Source: Liquidambar formosana
Taxonomy: Eukaryota > Streptophyta > Magnoliopsida > Saxifragales > Altingiaceae
Direction of reading: 5' to 3'
Assembly (NCBI GenBank): GCA_039720395.1
Contig: CM077833.1
Location: forward strand, 6,897,036-6,961,035
DNA length: 64,000 nucleotides
Shown: in pieces, positions 24,502-38,037 of the stretch
Numbering within the stretch: the stretch's first letter is position 1
How the letters are laid out: every line of letters begins with the position of its first letter
Notes under the pieces: generated by a model
Seen by the model: only the letters and a program-made list of their open reading frames with translations
Told to the model about the DNA's origin: nothing
The model's database searches: none
Position numbers and translations under genes: made by a program

Positions 24502-26159
24502 TGTTGGGAATCGAACAAAGGGAAAAATAGAAGTGCGGAATATAAAAAATTTTTCCTACGATTCCCAATCCCATGAATCTAACTATGCATAACACAAAAT
24601 CAAACCCTAACTACGAAGAGGGTTAGAACACTTACAAGATTTTTGTCTTCTCCGTTTTGCTCCAAGCTTCTACTCCGGACAGCAGTGAATGAGCAGCCCA
24701 AGTGTGCTGCCTCCAACAGTATCCACACCTAGCTAGAGCTTCAAGCCTTTTCTTTCTTCTTCCTTGTTGTTGCTAGAGGTGGAGAAGAGAGAGAGAGAGA
24801 AGAGAGCCTCCAAGGGGCTGGACGGCTAGGGTTTATTGTGCAAGCCTCTTATGCCATGTCACACATAAGTGTGACTTATATAAGCAGCCCACTAAAGGGG
24901 GCTGGCCATGGGGAAGAAACCCTAATAGGGTTATGTGTAATTACTTTTAATTGCATATTAACCCCTATTATTTGTATCAAATACAAATAGGCCCATAAAG
25001 AACTATTCTTTATTCACTAAAACCCTTTCTCTCATAGACTTTAAAGCCCTTCTTGCATGATCAGTGTGTGACCCATTGGGTTCACATCATCAAGTAGTAG
25101 GAATAGCACGAGGTCTGCACAATGGAACTCTTTCCATTTAGGGTCTAATTGGAACTCCTTCCAATTCCCTAATTGATTATAACTCACTTATATCAATTAG
25201 GGCTTCTACTAACCATGAGTAACACCTAGCATATGGCTCATGGTGTGGTCCTTAATGAGGTGAATAGTCATTTACAAAGAACCCTTCTGTTATAGTTTAT
25301 AGGTTACAATTGCATCCTTCCTTCAACACAATGTCTCCAATTGAACTAATAGGACATGGAAGTCTGTCAAGTCCCTAGTTCAATTACTTTATACTCATTC
25401 ATAGATATCAACTCATTGATGAACTCATGAAACTCTTTTCATATTCATCCTACCATGGCCATGGATTTAATGAGTTATATTATGAATGCTATATGAGACA
25501 TTCTCTCTCTTTTTCCTGAGAGTGATGGATCCCTTGTTGATCACTCACATGCCTTCATACACATAGCAGTAGGGCCAATGAACACCTTTGCAAACCCCTG
25601 AATAGGATTTGCACTTAGTGTTATCAAACTTCTAAAGCTACATGCATAAGACAACTATGGTGTCTCAGGTCTAAGGATTACTTGTACCACTATAACAATG
25701 AGAAACTGATTGACAGGCAGGATAAAACTCCATTCAGTTTATCTCATATCTTTGGTCACATTCAGTGTACCTATTCTCGTAATAGGCACCCACTTGTTGG
25801 TTGTAGTGTCTCCACACAAATAGCTTGAGACTAGCTATCCTCCTATAGAGTCAACCTAACAAGTGCTAGTCCTATGGTTCATTACTGTCCATCATAGTGA
25901 ACCTTCAACTAGGAATGCTTTAGGAGTTTAGTACAGAGATATATCTATAGTCTCAAAATTACAACTCTTTGTAATTCCATATTCTCAACTCTAACTCCAT
26001 GGACATATTATGTAAATATAAATGATGCATATAAACATAATAGAATAAGCCCTTTTATTAAATCAATAATAAATGTGACATACATAAATGAAATCAAATG
26101 ATTGTTCCTAATCCCTAAACAATCATCTCTATGATTGGCTCTAGGGCATAATCCTAACA
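24502..26159 (-). repeat. Solo LTR family B, TSD GGACA
   Basis: A 1,658-bp unit runs from TGTTGGGAATCGAAC to ...CATAATCCTAACA. GGACA flanks it exactly (24497-24501 and 26160-26164). Its sense start is TGTTAGGATTATGCCC, judged from the TATA-like box seen in other copies, so this copy lies on the minus strand. Three more copies or pieces of the family occur in the window. Confidence 0.9.
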
Positions 26160-26229
26160 GGACATGCTTAGAATCCTTAGACTCGTTGAAATGACTTTCC
26201 AAGAGGTTGGACTTAATTGATAAAAATCA

Positions 26230-26660
26230 AGTTTTTTATGCAGAGATTTAAGACATCTGAAATCTCTGTTTAAGACGTCTGCTATTTGCTTAAGAAATCT
26301 GATAATTAAAACCCTTAAACAAAATTTAAGATGCCTATTTAAGACATCTAGAAACTAGTTAAGACGTCTAAAATCCAAGTTAAAACATCTGATATCATTT
26401 TAAGACGTATAATAATTAATACCCAAACTTGTTCCCTCTTTGGTATTTTGAGATGTCAGTTTAAGACGTCTTCAATTGAATATAAGACATCTGAATCATC
26501 TTTAAGATGTCTGAAATAGTCTTATGGCTCGTAAACCACTCTTGTTTACCTACTTTAGGCCCCTATATTATCTGTCCTTTGGTTTTTGAAGACACCTGAA
26601 TTAGACATCTTAAACCAAAATCAAACGGCTGAAATTATTTTCAGACGTCTGAATCTCTCG
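26230..26660. repeat. Array of decayed AAGACGTCTGA palindromes in a copia LTR
   Basis: About fifteen variants of TTTAAGACGTCTGAAA occur at short intervals; many carry GACGTC or GACATC. The array sits at the same relative place as the one at 9870-10140 in the related LTR. Confidence 0.7.
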
Positions 26661-27261
26661 GGCTGACACATTAAATGCCCACCAATGATTCCCTGCATTT
26701 ATTGAACTTAAATGGTCATATGAGACCAAGGGGCTATATATATGAAGGATTAAACTCATTTATGATCATTTATTGATTACACAACAAGATCATTTATTAA
26801 GAGCTCTAATTCTCTTGTGAGCATTCATTGAGATTCAATAATTAGCTGAGTGTGCCTTCAATCGCTGTATATTTACTCTTTGAGAGAACTTCCTGAGCAC
26901 AAACTATACTTGTATTTAAAGATTGAGAAAACGTTAATTTGTAACACTTGAAGAGTGCATTTGTGCAAGTTTTGGTAAAAAACACTTATGGCTTTGTAAA
27001 GGTTTGATTGACACCCGCAAGGAGATTGGTATAGTGGATTGAGGAATCCTCAAGTGAGTTCTTGAGGTGAGGACATAGGCGGAGAAGCCGAACCTTGTTA
27101 AGATAATGTTTCCAATCTCGTTCTCTCTATCTCCTAATTGTATATCTTATTGTTTGTTTTTAGATTTATACTTATCAGCAATATAGAGATTTTGAGATAG
27201 CATTAAATTTTATATTTAACCTAAAACCCAATTTATCCCCCTTCTAGGGTTATTTACTTAG

Positions 27262-27551
27262 TGTTAGGGACTTTCAATAAAATATAAATAAAAATCACGA
27301 TAAAAAATGATAATAAAACAATGTTATCGATAGAAGCGAAGTGATGGGTTGAGGCACGAGTATCTCGCTTTCTTTAAGATGATTCGTGCCTCTGCGGAAG
27401 CTAGTCCGATGCAGTAGGTTCACTAGCACGTCGTCCCTAGGATGCAACAGCCTAGCCACTTATACTGTAGACTCAACGAATATGTACCATTCGAAGAGCA
27501 AAAACTCCACCAAAATACACCCTTTGTTCACCCTTATGATACTAGTATAGA

Positions 27552-27582
<31 letters not shown>

Positions 27583-28021
27583 AATGCACGTATAGCTTAT
27601 ATGAAAAGATGATAAACCATTAAGTCTTAGCCAATGTACAATGCTTCCAATATGTATGACTTTAAATGGCTTAACCAACATATAATGCACGTATAGCTTA
27701 TATGAAAAGATGATAAACCATTAAGTCTTAGCCAATGTACAATGCTTTCAATATGTATGACTTTAAACGGCTTAACCAACCATACATGTAATACTAACCC
27801 AAAATGGCTATAAAAAACACAACCTTAAAGGCAATGACCAAAAGCCTTAAAACTCAATAAAATGCCACTTGTAACGGCTAGCAATAGCACCATTAATTAT
27901 GTATATATTATAATAACCTCTATATGCATTAAAGCTATCCACCATAAATAAATATAATAGTGGCCTACGGTCAAAGTAATAATATATCAAAATATATCAT
28001 TTTTATTAAAATATTCCAACA
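27262..28021 (-). repeat. Left LTR (3' LTR) of element E
   Basis: A 760-bp LTR runs from TGTTAGGGACTTTCAATAAAA to ...ATATTCCAACA. The outer flank is CTTAG (27257-27261), matched by CTTAG at 40638-40642 after the right LTR. On the minus strand the bases before it read AAGTGGGAAAC, a copia-type polypurine tract, so the element is read on the minus strand and this is its 3' LTR. It holds an (AT)n run at about 27556-27582 and a 101-bp tandem duplication (27581-27681 and 27682-27782) not shared by the right LTR. Confidence 0.85.
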
Positions 28022-31000
28022 GTTTCCCACTTATTTTAAGAAAAATAAAATACACATATTGGGTGAAGATAGACTATCATGTTTAATGAAGGTAGCAATG
28101 CCTTGAACATTCACTTAATAAGTTGGCAATTCCTGTACCAGAGCCAGTAGTGAATCAAGTCTTGAACTATGACTGCTTTAGGGATACAAAAAATTGTGTT
28201 ACACACATGACAATCCAGGTGTCAACTTGAGCTTTTTAAGCTAGCATGTTATGGCCTTGTGCTTAATCCCAGTTTCATGAGCGATCTAGAGAACAAGACA
28301 AATTCTCATAGGAAGCGGCCCCACTCCCACACTCACATAGGTAAAATCCATCAAGGATGCTTCTGTAACTATGACATCCCACTCATAAGAGCTACAAATT
28401 TTATTAAGAGATAATCTCATCCTTATATCCGTTACAGAATTGATGCACCCACACCATAGGGAGAGACTGAGAGAATAAACTCCAATTTGTGCATCTCACC
28501 ACTAACCAACTCTATGATTCGTTTTTCCCTTTGAACCCAGTTCTTAGGATCTCTAGTCCTCGGGTTGGGTATCCTTATAGGCAGTTTATATTCTATTGGC
28601 TTTAATCATCTCTTCCCCCTCGATGTAATTAATCCAGATAATTTCTCTAACTATAGTCTTTGATCATTGTCTCAATATAACTTCACAGTATACCACATAT
28701 TTGGATTTCCCATTATAATATTTATATGGGCTTTGCTAATTACAGCAGTAGTCTCAATCACAAATATAATAAGACAGGCAGTGATAAATTTCATATATAG
28801 ATCTCAAATAATATTTCACAAAGCTTGCTCGCTTCTTTACTGATTGAGGCCAAAGCTATAAGCTTCCCTTCTTGGTGGACTTTTCAACAAATATATAGTT
28901 CCACCTCCCAATTGACATATAGTTAATGGTAAACACAAAATCATCCAATCAAAAGTTTCAATCATCATCACTATACCTTCAAATATAGTGGATATCTTTG
29001 ATATAATATGCCACGTTAGTGTGAACCATGGGTTTTTACCGGACCCTTTTTAAAAAAAGAATGTAGAGATTTAAATAAATAAAAATATATTTTTTAAAAG
29101 GTTCACAAAAACAAACAAACAAGGATTCGCCACCTCATTTTTTATGGAAAAAAGGAAAACCATAAAAACAGTTTTTAAAGGAAACCTTTGAAAACCAAAC
29201 ACATGACTCCAATAAAAGAAAAGCAGGTCTTAACAAAATAAGAGAGGATTCAGAGATTAAGTTATGATGTGGGAAGATTCTAGGAAACATCTTGTAGGCA
29301 CCCACATCGCCCCAAAATGGGTCTCTTAATTTATATGGGCTATTTCAATCACTTTCTAATTAGTCACCATACATATGTAAAGAACCATCCATAAACTATC
29401 CATATTCATCCATAAACATCCATAAAGCATTCATAAACATCCATGAACAAATAAAGAGAGATATGGAAAGAAGTAGAGAGAGATAAAGAAGAAAAGAAAA
29501 GAAAAGAAAGAAAAAGAAAACGGCAGACTTGAACATCAAATGAACGCCTATGTACTCCACATGAAAAGATGTAAAGATCAAAGTCCACGTAGTTCGATTG
29601 AGAAGGGGTTACTCCCTTAACAATGAACTATAAACCCTAAGTTTTCATTTTAAGAAAAAGAAGAATTTAAAAAGAGAAGAACTTCCAAAAAAGGAATTCG
29701 AGAAAAGATAGAATTTGAGAAGAGATAGAACTCTTGTTCAATAAGAAGTTTTAGAAAAAGTAGAATACTTAAGAATCATACTTCAATGTAAAAAAGAATA
29801 ACCTGAGGGGGGAGGAGAGAACAATTCATAACAAACTCACCATGAACCAACTTACCATATGCCAAACATCTCAAATCATTAAGAAAACACCAATTAATCA
29901 CTCTCTGTATGCTATAGGACAATTATCATGCTTAAACCAACCAATATCATATCCAAATAATCATTAGGAAGGCTAAATCAAATCTGGAGAGAATACTAAA
30001 CGTGCTTACGATAACCTAATACTCATGCAAAGAACAAAAATCAAAAGAAAAAGAAAACCCTAATATGCTCCTATATGCCTTAAACACCCTAACATGCATA
30101 AAACTATATTTAAAAAAAAAACATGCCAAATATAAATTATCATGATGAAAATATCATATAACAATCCAAAACATGAAAAGAAAATCTAACATGATGCATT
30201 AGATAAGTATTTTATGTAAGAATGTAAAATAATCATCTTTACGTCGAGCTTTCTTAAGTAAAACTACCCTGAGATAATTTCATGTAGAAATCACTCCGCA
30301 TGAATGATTTTTCACATATTCTACGTAAAATATATACCTAAGAATGCAAAGAAACTCATGGTGCACTTAAACACACTCCAGAAAGCATCTATGCACAACC
30401 TCACCCTTTAAGGATGATAATTATTCTTCAAAAGAATAATCATCCATACACCTATGAAGATGAAGCTTACACAGCAAGTGTCCTATACAAAAGATACTTA
30501 AAATCATGCATATAATTGAACCATGAAGAGAAAATGGCCTAAACACATCAACTAATTTTCTCGGTAAACATACCCCTATTTTAGAGAGAGAAAACTATTC
30601 TACTAGCAAACAATTCACAATCCTACTCCACTGGCATGCTTTTCACATCATACAAATCATATACACTCTAAAATATAGAGCATATATGATTCTTAATTCA
30701 ATATTAAGCCATAATTATGCAGAGAATAGAGTAAAAGAAGAAGAAACTATAGAAGAAGGAAAATAAGGATAAGAAGGACTTATAACAAAGCAAAGGTCTT
30801 CACTGCGTTCTTCCTTCTTGTTGGATTTGATTGCCTTCTAGTTCCTCTTTAAAATTGTAGTAGAATGCTCTCTCCAAGTGATATGGGTGTGTGCAAATTC
30901 ATTGTCCTTAACTCTCTTATGAATATGAAGTGTCAAAAGTCCAAAAGTCCAAAAGTCCTTAATGCTGATGAATGAGCCTTTATTTATAGCCAACCAACTA

Positions 31001-33552
31001 AGTGAACCAATGGCTAAGATTAATTCATCACAAAACTAATTTAAGGCTATTATTAAATCCCCTAGATGTTGGACAACTCAAAATCATATCCTAATAGGTT
31101 TAAAACCCTTTTGGAAGGAAGAAATTCGAAGTGAAAGAGTCCAAAACCGTTAAAACTAAAAAATAAGACAAACAAAAGTGGAGTCCTCGGCTGACCGGTT
31201 GGGTGAACCAGTTAGACCGGTTGGGCCAACCGGTCAACTGAGAGCAATCTCAGGTTTCTTTATATTTTGAGATTTCTTGCTTAATTTGGACCCCTATCTG
31301 CAAATGGTCATATCTTCTTCAAATTAGCTCTAAATTGAGTGATTCACAAGCCAAAATTTCAAAAATTTAATGTAAAATAAGTCTAGAATATTTTAGACCA
31401 AAAATCCTTGACTACGATTAAGTGGCTGGGTTTTCATAAGGCGGTTAACCGAAAAAGAGTTAATTAGCTAATTAGCCATAGGGTAATATAGTGAATCAAT
31501 CCAAAACCTATTTAATAATCCAATTGGCACTTCAATTAGACTCATTTCATCATTTTGAGATTAATGGAACAATTCAGAATAAGTTTCGGAGTCAATTGGA
31601 AAATATATGAAGTAAAAGACGAAATTGCCCCTCAAATCGCAAAAGTTCTAATTACTTATCCAAACCTATCTGGAATTGAACCAAATTTGACACACATATC
31701 CTAGATGATCCTAGAAACTAAATGCAATTGATGCGACTCAACAATGAGACAAAAATATGCATGCAATAATGAACTATTCTCATAAACTTAAAAGGGCAAA
31801 ATTGTCTTTCAAGGCTTAGAGACTCCTAAATGCTTCAAGAACTCATGAAATGAGTTCATGAACTCCTAGGGATGAAAATGGGGTGTCTACAGTTAGTAGT
31901 CCAAAAAACTACTTTACTACAATTGTAAACCCCCACTATCTGTAGAATTAAAGGGACATATCCGCATCTGTAATGTAGAACTTTTTATCTCTTCTATTCA
32001 TAAAAGACCTTCACACAACATATATATTAAGAAAACATACCATCTCACATGCATCAAAGTATGCCCCCACAATTCAAATTTTTTCTTTTTACTAGCCACA
32101 ACGCATTTTGAGCATTCACCGTTATACCACATTTGATAAGAATAAAGCTCTTTTTTTTTTTTTTCCCCAAATAAAATGTGTTTCTCAATATACACTTTAA
32201 AAGTTATTTAATATAAACACATTTTATAGTTTTATATGAATTACACTCACAAAAAAAAAAAAAAATTATAGAATTTTAACCAAACTCTGATGGTCAAAAT
32301 AATTTAATAAGTTAACGGTCACAAAAATTTAATGCTCAAAAGGTTACTAGAATAATCATTAAACAATCAACTGACTAGCAAATAATTAAAACTCATAAAA
32401 TCATATTTGATCAATAAAAACTTTGTAACCAAAAAAATATATGTTCATGATTGTTATTCAAATATGATTAATTAAGTAATGAACTTCATATGAATAACAC
32501 CAATTTTATTACTATCAAATTAATAATAAAGGCACGAATTTCATATTTATTCAAGTAAATAGCATCATAGAAAGCCCAATTCAAATTTAACTTGAATAAA
32601 CAAACCAAGTTATTAAAACCATCAATATGGCCTCTCAAGAAACCGTGATCTCTCTGTAAATGTATCCAGTCATTGGTGATAGGCTCACAAAGCTTTTAAT
32701 ATTATAATAATAATAATAATATTAATATTAATAGGTGACTGTTGGCATAATGTAAAAATTATAACCACCTGATGATATTATGCTAGTATAACGTAACATA
32801 TGTTAATATTGCATACCATCAACCACTATAATGGCTCCAAGGCTAAAACCTTATCAGCCACTATAAACCAGTAGTTTGACAAATAATATATTACTATGTT
32901 CACCTTCTGTGGCTATAAAAAAAATAAATTTACATAGTAATGATTTCATATCAACCACAGTACTCAAGAATTGCAAAAGTACTATAAACTCTACCAATAT
33001 TGAGTACATATCTCATGTATGCTCTAACCACATATTATCATCATATAAAATTTAAGACACATACCCCACAAAGGCACATGTTATATAGACGCACAGAAAG
33101 AGATCTATATATAACATGTTCTCATTTCTTTTATTCTCAACTCCTCTCAAGAGTAATATTCTTTGGAAATAAAAAATATTCTAAATAATATGAGAAATGG
33201 CTACCAATTCACAAACAATAATATGAATCTTAGCCATTCACTGAACAAGATATAAAAAATTCATTTTGCATGTATAAATATTTTTTTTCTTCAAAAATTC
33301 CCTTGTTCTATGAATTGAAAGTGGTCTAGATTCAAACCCTTTAAATAAGATTTTTTGGTCCTTGGATCTCTACCCCAAATCTTTACAGATACTAACATTT
33401 GGCATTCTAAAATTACCAAGAAAATTTTTAATTTCATCATAATTTAAAAACAATATAATCTATCAAATTCTTAATATCCTAGGATTCTTAGAAATAAGAA
33501 TTCATGTGACCTAAGGTAACATAATTTTCTTCTAGGCGAATCGTTTTAAAAT
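28022..33552 (-). mobile_element. Internal domain of element E, non-coding (LARD-like), split by LTR C
   Basis: This lies between the two E LTRs. Removing LTR C and its TSD leaves about 2.65 kb. No gag, protease, integrase or reverse transcriptase could be recognised in any frame, so E looks like a large non-autonomous derivative. A polypurine tract is present at the left end. At the right end, next to the LTR, I do not recognise a standard primer-binding site. It would need proteins from another element to move. Confidence 0.7.
29020..31891 (-). repeat. Solo LTR family C, TSD GTTAG
   Basis: A 2,872-bp unit runs from TGTGAACCATGGG to ...GGGGTGTCTACA, flanked by GTTAG on both sides (29015-29019 and 31892-31896). 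It is the inverted counterpart of 11049-16407 and shows that copy's sequence without the family D insertion. No coding region is present. Confidence 0.9.
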
Positions 33553-34831
33553 TGTTGGGGATTTTCAATAAAATATAAATAAAAATCACGATAAAAAATG
33601 ATAATGAAACAATATTACTGATAGAAGCAAAGTAGTTGTGTGGACCCAGGAAAAATGGCCCACATTGGAAATAAAAAAGGGAGGAGTCGCCACCTCTTTT
33701 TTTAAGGAAATAAGGAAAACCCTAAAAATGTTTTATTTTCTAAAACAAGTGACTCCATGTTTTAAAAATGGAAAAGGCAGAAGATCTTTTGAAAAAAAAA
33801 GATTGTGAATTCGGAGGCTAAATTACGATATGGGAAGGTTCTAGGCAAAGCCTATAAGCACCTATATCGCCCTAATCGGTCTCTTAATTTAATTGGGATA
33901 AATTAATGTCTCACACACACATAAATCAATAATGACATCACAAGACAGCATGCATATCATGAATCCATCCATCCAAATAGGCAAATAAATAAAAAAGAAA
34001 GGAAAGAAAGAGAAAGAAAGAATCATAGGATACTTAGTATCCTATGGCGGACTTGAACCTCAAGGTGAGCGCTTACGTACCATGTATGGAAGTACATAAA
34101 TCAAAGTTCACGTAGTTCATATGAGAATAGGGTTATAACCTAATAAAGGCTTATGGTAAACCCTAAGTTTCCTTTCGTAAAATATAGGAAGTTTCCAAAG
34201 ATAAATGATACTCAAAAGATCTTTAGAAAATATGGTATTTCAATAAAGATAGAAACTTTTTATTTGGAAGGGATTTTTTTATCAAAAGAAACTATTAAGA
34301 TCTACCATATCCCATATTAGGAAATAATCCTAGGAGGGATAAGGGAAAGTTTTAAGGAAAGAAAAGAAAGGTATTTTCCACAACCATCATACTTACCATA
34401 TGCAATATCAACCTATTAAAATAATCACCCTATTCCATAAGGTAATTACCCTATTTGCAAGATTTCTTTTTGCAATAGCCAAAATAATCACCCCACTTTG
34501 GTAGGGTAATTACACCTGCCAAACTTATGCCTCACTTTTTATGGGATTTGTACCTGCCAAGTTACTTGCAATTTGCATGCAATATCCACCAAAGATAACA
34601 ACTAACTAATCCAATTTTCAACTAAGCAATTATCATGCTTTCAAATAAGCTATCACATGCTCAAAATACCACCACAATGATAATAAAAAAAATCTGGACA
34701 CAATTGAATCAAAGCCTAAAATCACCCATAACTCATGTAAATAACAAGAATCATGGATTAATAGGAACCCTAACACAACCCTACATGCAATGACACAATT
34801 AGCATGCTTAGAAACTAACAAAAATATGTTA

Positions 34832-37800
34832 TATTGGGAATCGAACTAGAAGGAAAACAAAGTGCAGAATGAATTGATAAACAAAACTTTTCCTAATTGA
34901 TTCCTTAACCCACGAATCCAATTATGCTTAAACACAAACAAAACCCTAACTAGAAAAGGGTAGAATTACTTACAGTTTGATTTTTCTTCTCCTTTTTGCT
35001 CCAAGCTTTGAATCCGGACAATATGTTAGGATTATGCCCTAGAGCCAATCATAGAGATGATTGTTTAGGGATTAGGAACAATCATTTGATTTCATTTATG
35101 TATGTCACATTTATTATTGATTTAATAAAAGGGCTTATTCTATTATGTTTATATGCATCATTTATATTTACATAATATGTCCATGGAGTTAGAGTTGAGA
35201 ATATGGAATTACAAAGAGTTGTAATTTTGAGACTATAGATATATCTCTGTACTAAACTCCTTAAGCATTCCTAGTTGAAGGTTCACTATGATGGACAGTA
35301 ATGAACCATAGGACTAGCACTTGTTAGGTTGACTCTATAGGAGGATAGCTAGTCTCAAGCTATTTGTGTGGAGACACTACAACCAACAAGTGGGTGCCTA
35401 TTATAAGAATAGGTACACTGAATGTGACCAAAGATATGAGATAAACTGAATGGAGTTTTATCCTGCCTGTCAATCAGTTTCTCATTGTTATAGTGGTACA
35501 AGTAATCCTTAGACCTGAGACACCATAGTTGCCTTATGCATGTAGCTTTAGAAGTTTGATAACACTAAGTGCAGATCCTATTCAGGGGTCTGCAAAGGTG
35601 TTCATTGGCCCTACTGCTATGTGTATGAAGGCATGTGAGTGATCAACAAGGGATCCATCACTCTCAGGAAAAAGAGAGAGAATGTCTCATATAGCATTCA
35701 TAATATAACTCATTAAATCCATGGCCATGGTAGGATGAATATGAAAAGAGTTTCATGAGTTCATCAATGAGTTGATATCTATGAATGAGTATAAAGTAAT
35801 TGAACTAGGGACTTGACAGACTTCCATGTCCTATTAGTTCAATTGGAGACATTGTGTTGAAGGAAGGATGCAATTGTAACCTATAAACTATAAACAGAAG
35901 GGTTCTTTGTAAATGACTATTCACCTCATTAAGGACCACACCATGAGCCATATGCTAGGTGTTACTCATGGTTAGTAGAAGCCCTAATTGATATAAGTGA
36001 GTTATAATCAATTAGGGAATTGGAAGGAGTTCCAATTAGACCCTAAATGGAAAGAGTTCCATTGTGCACACCTCGTGCTATTCCTACTACTTAATGATGT
36101 GAACCCAATGGGTCACACACTGATCATGCAAGAAGGGCTTTAAAGTCTATGAGAGAAAGGGTTTTAGTGAATAAAGAATAGTTCTTTATAGGCCTATTTG
36201 TATTTGATACAAATAATAGGGGTTAATGTGCAATTAAGTGTAATTACACATAACCCTATTAGGGTTTCTTCCCCATGGCCAGCCCCCTTTAGTGGGCTGC
36301 CTATATAAGTCACACTTATGTGTGACATGGCATAATAGGCTTGCACAATAAACCCTAGCCGTCCAGCCCTTTGGAGGCTCTCTTCTCTCTCTCGTTTTAG
36401 GGCTCAAATCAACTCCGATTTTGACGAAATGAAAGCCAAAACGACGGTGTTTCAAAGCGAAATGTAATTTGAGTCACTTGAGGGCAAGAAACCCTAGCCA
36501 TGGCTACATGGTTAGGTCCTACAAAGGCGGTTAACCGCTATGCCTCACCGTCGCTTAGCTTAGGTATGCACATAGGGTTGCACCGAATGCTTTCTAATTC
36601 AAAATTCAACCTCCCTAAACACATTTGGGGATGAAATTAAGACTAATCAAGGTCAAATGAGTAGTCATAGAGTGAAAATCATGAGCCGATTCGAACTAAC
36701 TCGAAATAGGTCTCTGAACCAACCTGAGCCATATTGAGCCATCCTAATCTCGAACCATCAATTCATCAAATTGAACCCATAAATACCTCAAATGCATCCA
36801 TATGAACTCCAATTGGCAACTTGGAGATCATTTCAAGGTCAAATGGAAAGTTTGTGGCCTAAAAGATTATTATGCCCCTCAAGTCACAAAAGCTCTTATT
36901 AACCCTCAAGATCAACTCCAAATCGAACCAAAATTCATACACATCATCCTCAAGACCCTAGAAACTCAATGCAAAAGACTAGACTCAAAAAGGAAACAAA
37001 AAGAAACATGAAATGACAAACCCTAGCTAAGGTGGCAAAAATGAGGTGTGACACTTAATTATATCAATTAAGGCTTATACTAACCATGAGTAACACCTAG
37101 TATATGGCTCATGGTGTGGCCCTTAATGAGGTGAATAGTTATCTTACAAAGAACCCTTTTGTTATAGTTTATATAGGTTACAATTACATCTTTCCATCCA
37201 CACAATGTCTCCATTTGAACTAATAGGACATGGAAGTCTATTAAATCCCTAGTTCAATTACTTTATACTCATTCATTAATATAAGCTCAACAATGAACTT
37301 GTGAAAACTCTTTTCCATATTCATTCTACCATAGGCCTATAGATTTAATGAGTTATATCATTGAATGATATATAAAACATTCTCTCTCTTTTTCCTGAAA
37401 GTGATGGATTCCTTATTAATCACTCACATGCCTTCACACACATAGCAGTAGGGCCAATGAACACCCTTGCAAACCCCTAAAAGGATCTGCACTTAGTGTT
37501 ATTAAACTTCTAAAGCTATATGCATAAGACAACTATAGTGTCTCAAGTCTAAGGATTACTTGTACCACTATAACAATGAGAAACTAATTGACAGATAGGT
37601 TAAAACTCCATTAAGTTTATCTCATATCTTTGGTCACATTCAATGTACCTATTCTTATAATAGGCACCCACTTGTTGGTTGTAGTGTCTCCATACAAATA
37701 GCTTGAGACTAGCTATTCTCTTATAGAGTTAACCTAACAGGTGCTTGTCCTATGGTTCATTACTGTCCATCATAGTGAACTTTCAACTAGGAATGCTTTA

Positions 37801-38037
37801 GGAGTTTAGTACAGAGATATATTTACAGTCTCAAAATTACAACCCTTTGTAATTTCATATTCTCAACTCTAACTCCATGGACATATTATGTCAATATAAA
37901 TGATGCATATAAGTATAATAGAATAAGCCCTTTTATTAAATCAAGAATAAATGTGACATATATAAATGAAATCAAGTGATTGTTCCTAATCCCTAAACAA
38001 TCATTTCTATGATTGGCTCTAAGGCATAATCCTAACA
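34832..38037 (-). repeat. Solo LTR family B inside LTR A, TSD TGTTA
   Basis: The left end reads TATTGGGAATCGAAC (TG mutated to TA) and the right end is ...ATAATCCTAACA. TGTTA flanks both sides exactly (34827-34831 and 38038-38042). The interior is replaced or interrupted by a chimeric piece at 35024-37053. Relative to the copy at 24502-26159, about 500 bp of this LTR is missing at that joint. Confidence 0.85.
35024..37053 (+). repeat. Chimeric LTR piece: family B part joined to family A part
   Basis: Positions 35024 to about 36393 are family B in the opposite orientation to the surrounding B copy, starting TGTTAGGATTATGCCC. At 'ctctcttctctctctcg|ttttagggctc' the sequence switches to family A (36394-37053), ending GGTGTGACA. 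So both outer ends are genuine LTR termini (TG and CA) of different families. The simplest reading is two adjacent or nested insertions followed by a deletion between them. An assembly join is also possible. Confidence 0.7.

Noticed and set aside
36802..37011. Small protein gene of 69 codons
   Set aside because: It lies inside LTR A, antisense to the element, and is explained by LTR similarity; no known domain.
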